A stretch of DNA of 5,162 nt, taken from positions 1 to 5,162 of the forward strand of contig JAHECH010000381.1 of NCBI GenBank assembly GCA_024641835.1. The letters are read 5' to 3'. This document shows, piece after piece, positions 5,065-5,162 of the stretch. How positions within the stretch are numbered: position 1 is the first letter of the stretch; each line of letters begins with the position of its first letter. The translations under genes and the position numbers were made by a program. The notes beneath the pieces are model-generated. The model was given only the letters and a program-made list of their open reading frames with translations, ran no database searches and was not told the origin of the DNA. This DNA is from Deltaproteobacteria bacterium (GTDB lineage: Bacteria > Desulfobacterota > DSM-4660 > Desulfatiglandales > HGW-15).

Positions 5065-5162
5065 ATGTTACCTTCCTACTATGAATTCTTCAATCCGGTG
5101 AAGATAGCCTCCGGCAAAAAGGCGCTGGATAACCTTCCCTACGAGCTGAACCAGCTTAATGC
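5065..5162 (+). CDS. Iron-containing alcohol dehydrogenase, N-terminal part (runs off window)
   Basis: ATG 5065 follows a strong Shine-Dalgarno AAGGAGG (5051-5057) at seven bases. The 32 complete codons read MLPSYYEFFNPVKIASGKKA followed by a helix-like LDNLPYELNQLN. The pattern of an aromatic N-terminal strand, then F-x-x-P-x-K-I-x-x-G-x-x-A-L, is the typical start of group III iron-dependent alcohol dehydrogenases, which interconvert alcohols and aldehydes or ketones with NAD(P)H in the cytosol. The metal-binding and nucleotide-binding residues lie beyond the window, so activity cannot be checked. The gene is on the same strand and 26 bases after the SCP2-like gene, pointing to an operon that may handle a hydrophobic alcohol or aldehyde. 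Confidence 0.8.
   Translation, partial: MLPSYYEFFNPVKIASGKKALDNLPYELNQLN

Overview
The window looks like chromosomal DNA from a moderate-GC Gram-negative anaerobe. The best guess is a deltaproteobacterium (Desulfobacterota, the syntrophic or sulfate-reducing groups). That rests on recall of protein style: the N-terminus of the iron-dependent alcohol dehydrogenase, a tandem universal stress protein, and a lidless Hsp70 subfamily protein. No rRNA, tRNA or phylogenetic marker is present to confirm it.

Left part (1-2790, all + strand). The window opens in the 3' end of an unrecognised gene (1-414). A gene-free spacer follows (415-651) with a degenerate AATT-centred repeat of about 8 bp period and a weak TTGAAA promoter. 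Next is an Hsp70-family ATPase of 514 aa (652-2196). It has all the nucleotide-binding motifs, but its substrate-binding region is divergent and it has no helical lid. Two hairpins, the second terminator-like, separate it from a 172-aa protein of unknown function (2272-2790). The Hsp70 and this protein may form a small chaperone module, possibly with differential expression.

Middle (2791-3251). About 460 bases hold no credible gene. Within them is a 247-bp element (2912-3158) bounded by 38-bp near-perfect terminal inverted repeats and flanked by the 4-bp direct repeat TGCC. It looks like a MITE or similar non-autonomous element. It is followed by a terminator for the leftward gene.

Right part (3252-5162). 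A tandem-domain universal stress protein runs leftward (3252-4217), with a good Shine-Dalgarno. Only its N-terminal domain keeps the complete ATP-binding glycine motif. Divergent from it, after a spacer with a leftward terminator-like hairpin and a rightward extended -10 promoter, come a 175-aa SCP2-like protein (4511-5038) and, 26 bases later, the start of an iron-containing alcohol dehydrogenase (5065 onward, cut by the window end). These two are probably one operon. In its leader a six-base AGCCCC segment can pair either with a nearby GGGGCT or with the identical GGGGCT that contains the Shine-Dalgarno, a possible translational switch.

Most of the window is ordinary. The parts worth a second look are the lidless Hsp70 with its unknown partner, the inverted-repeat element, and the two-state leader.
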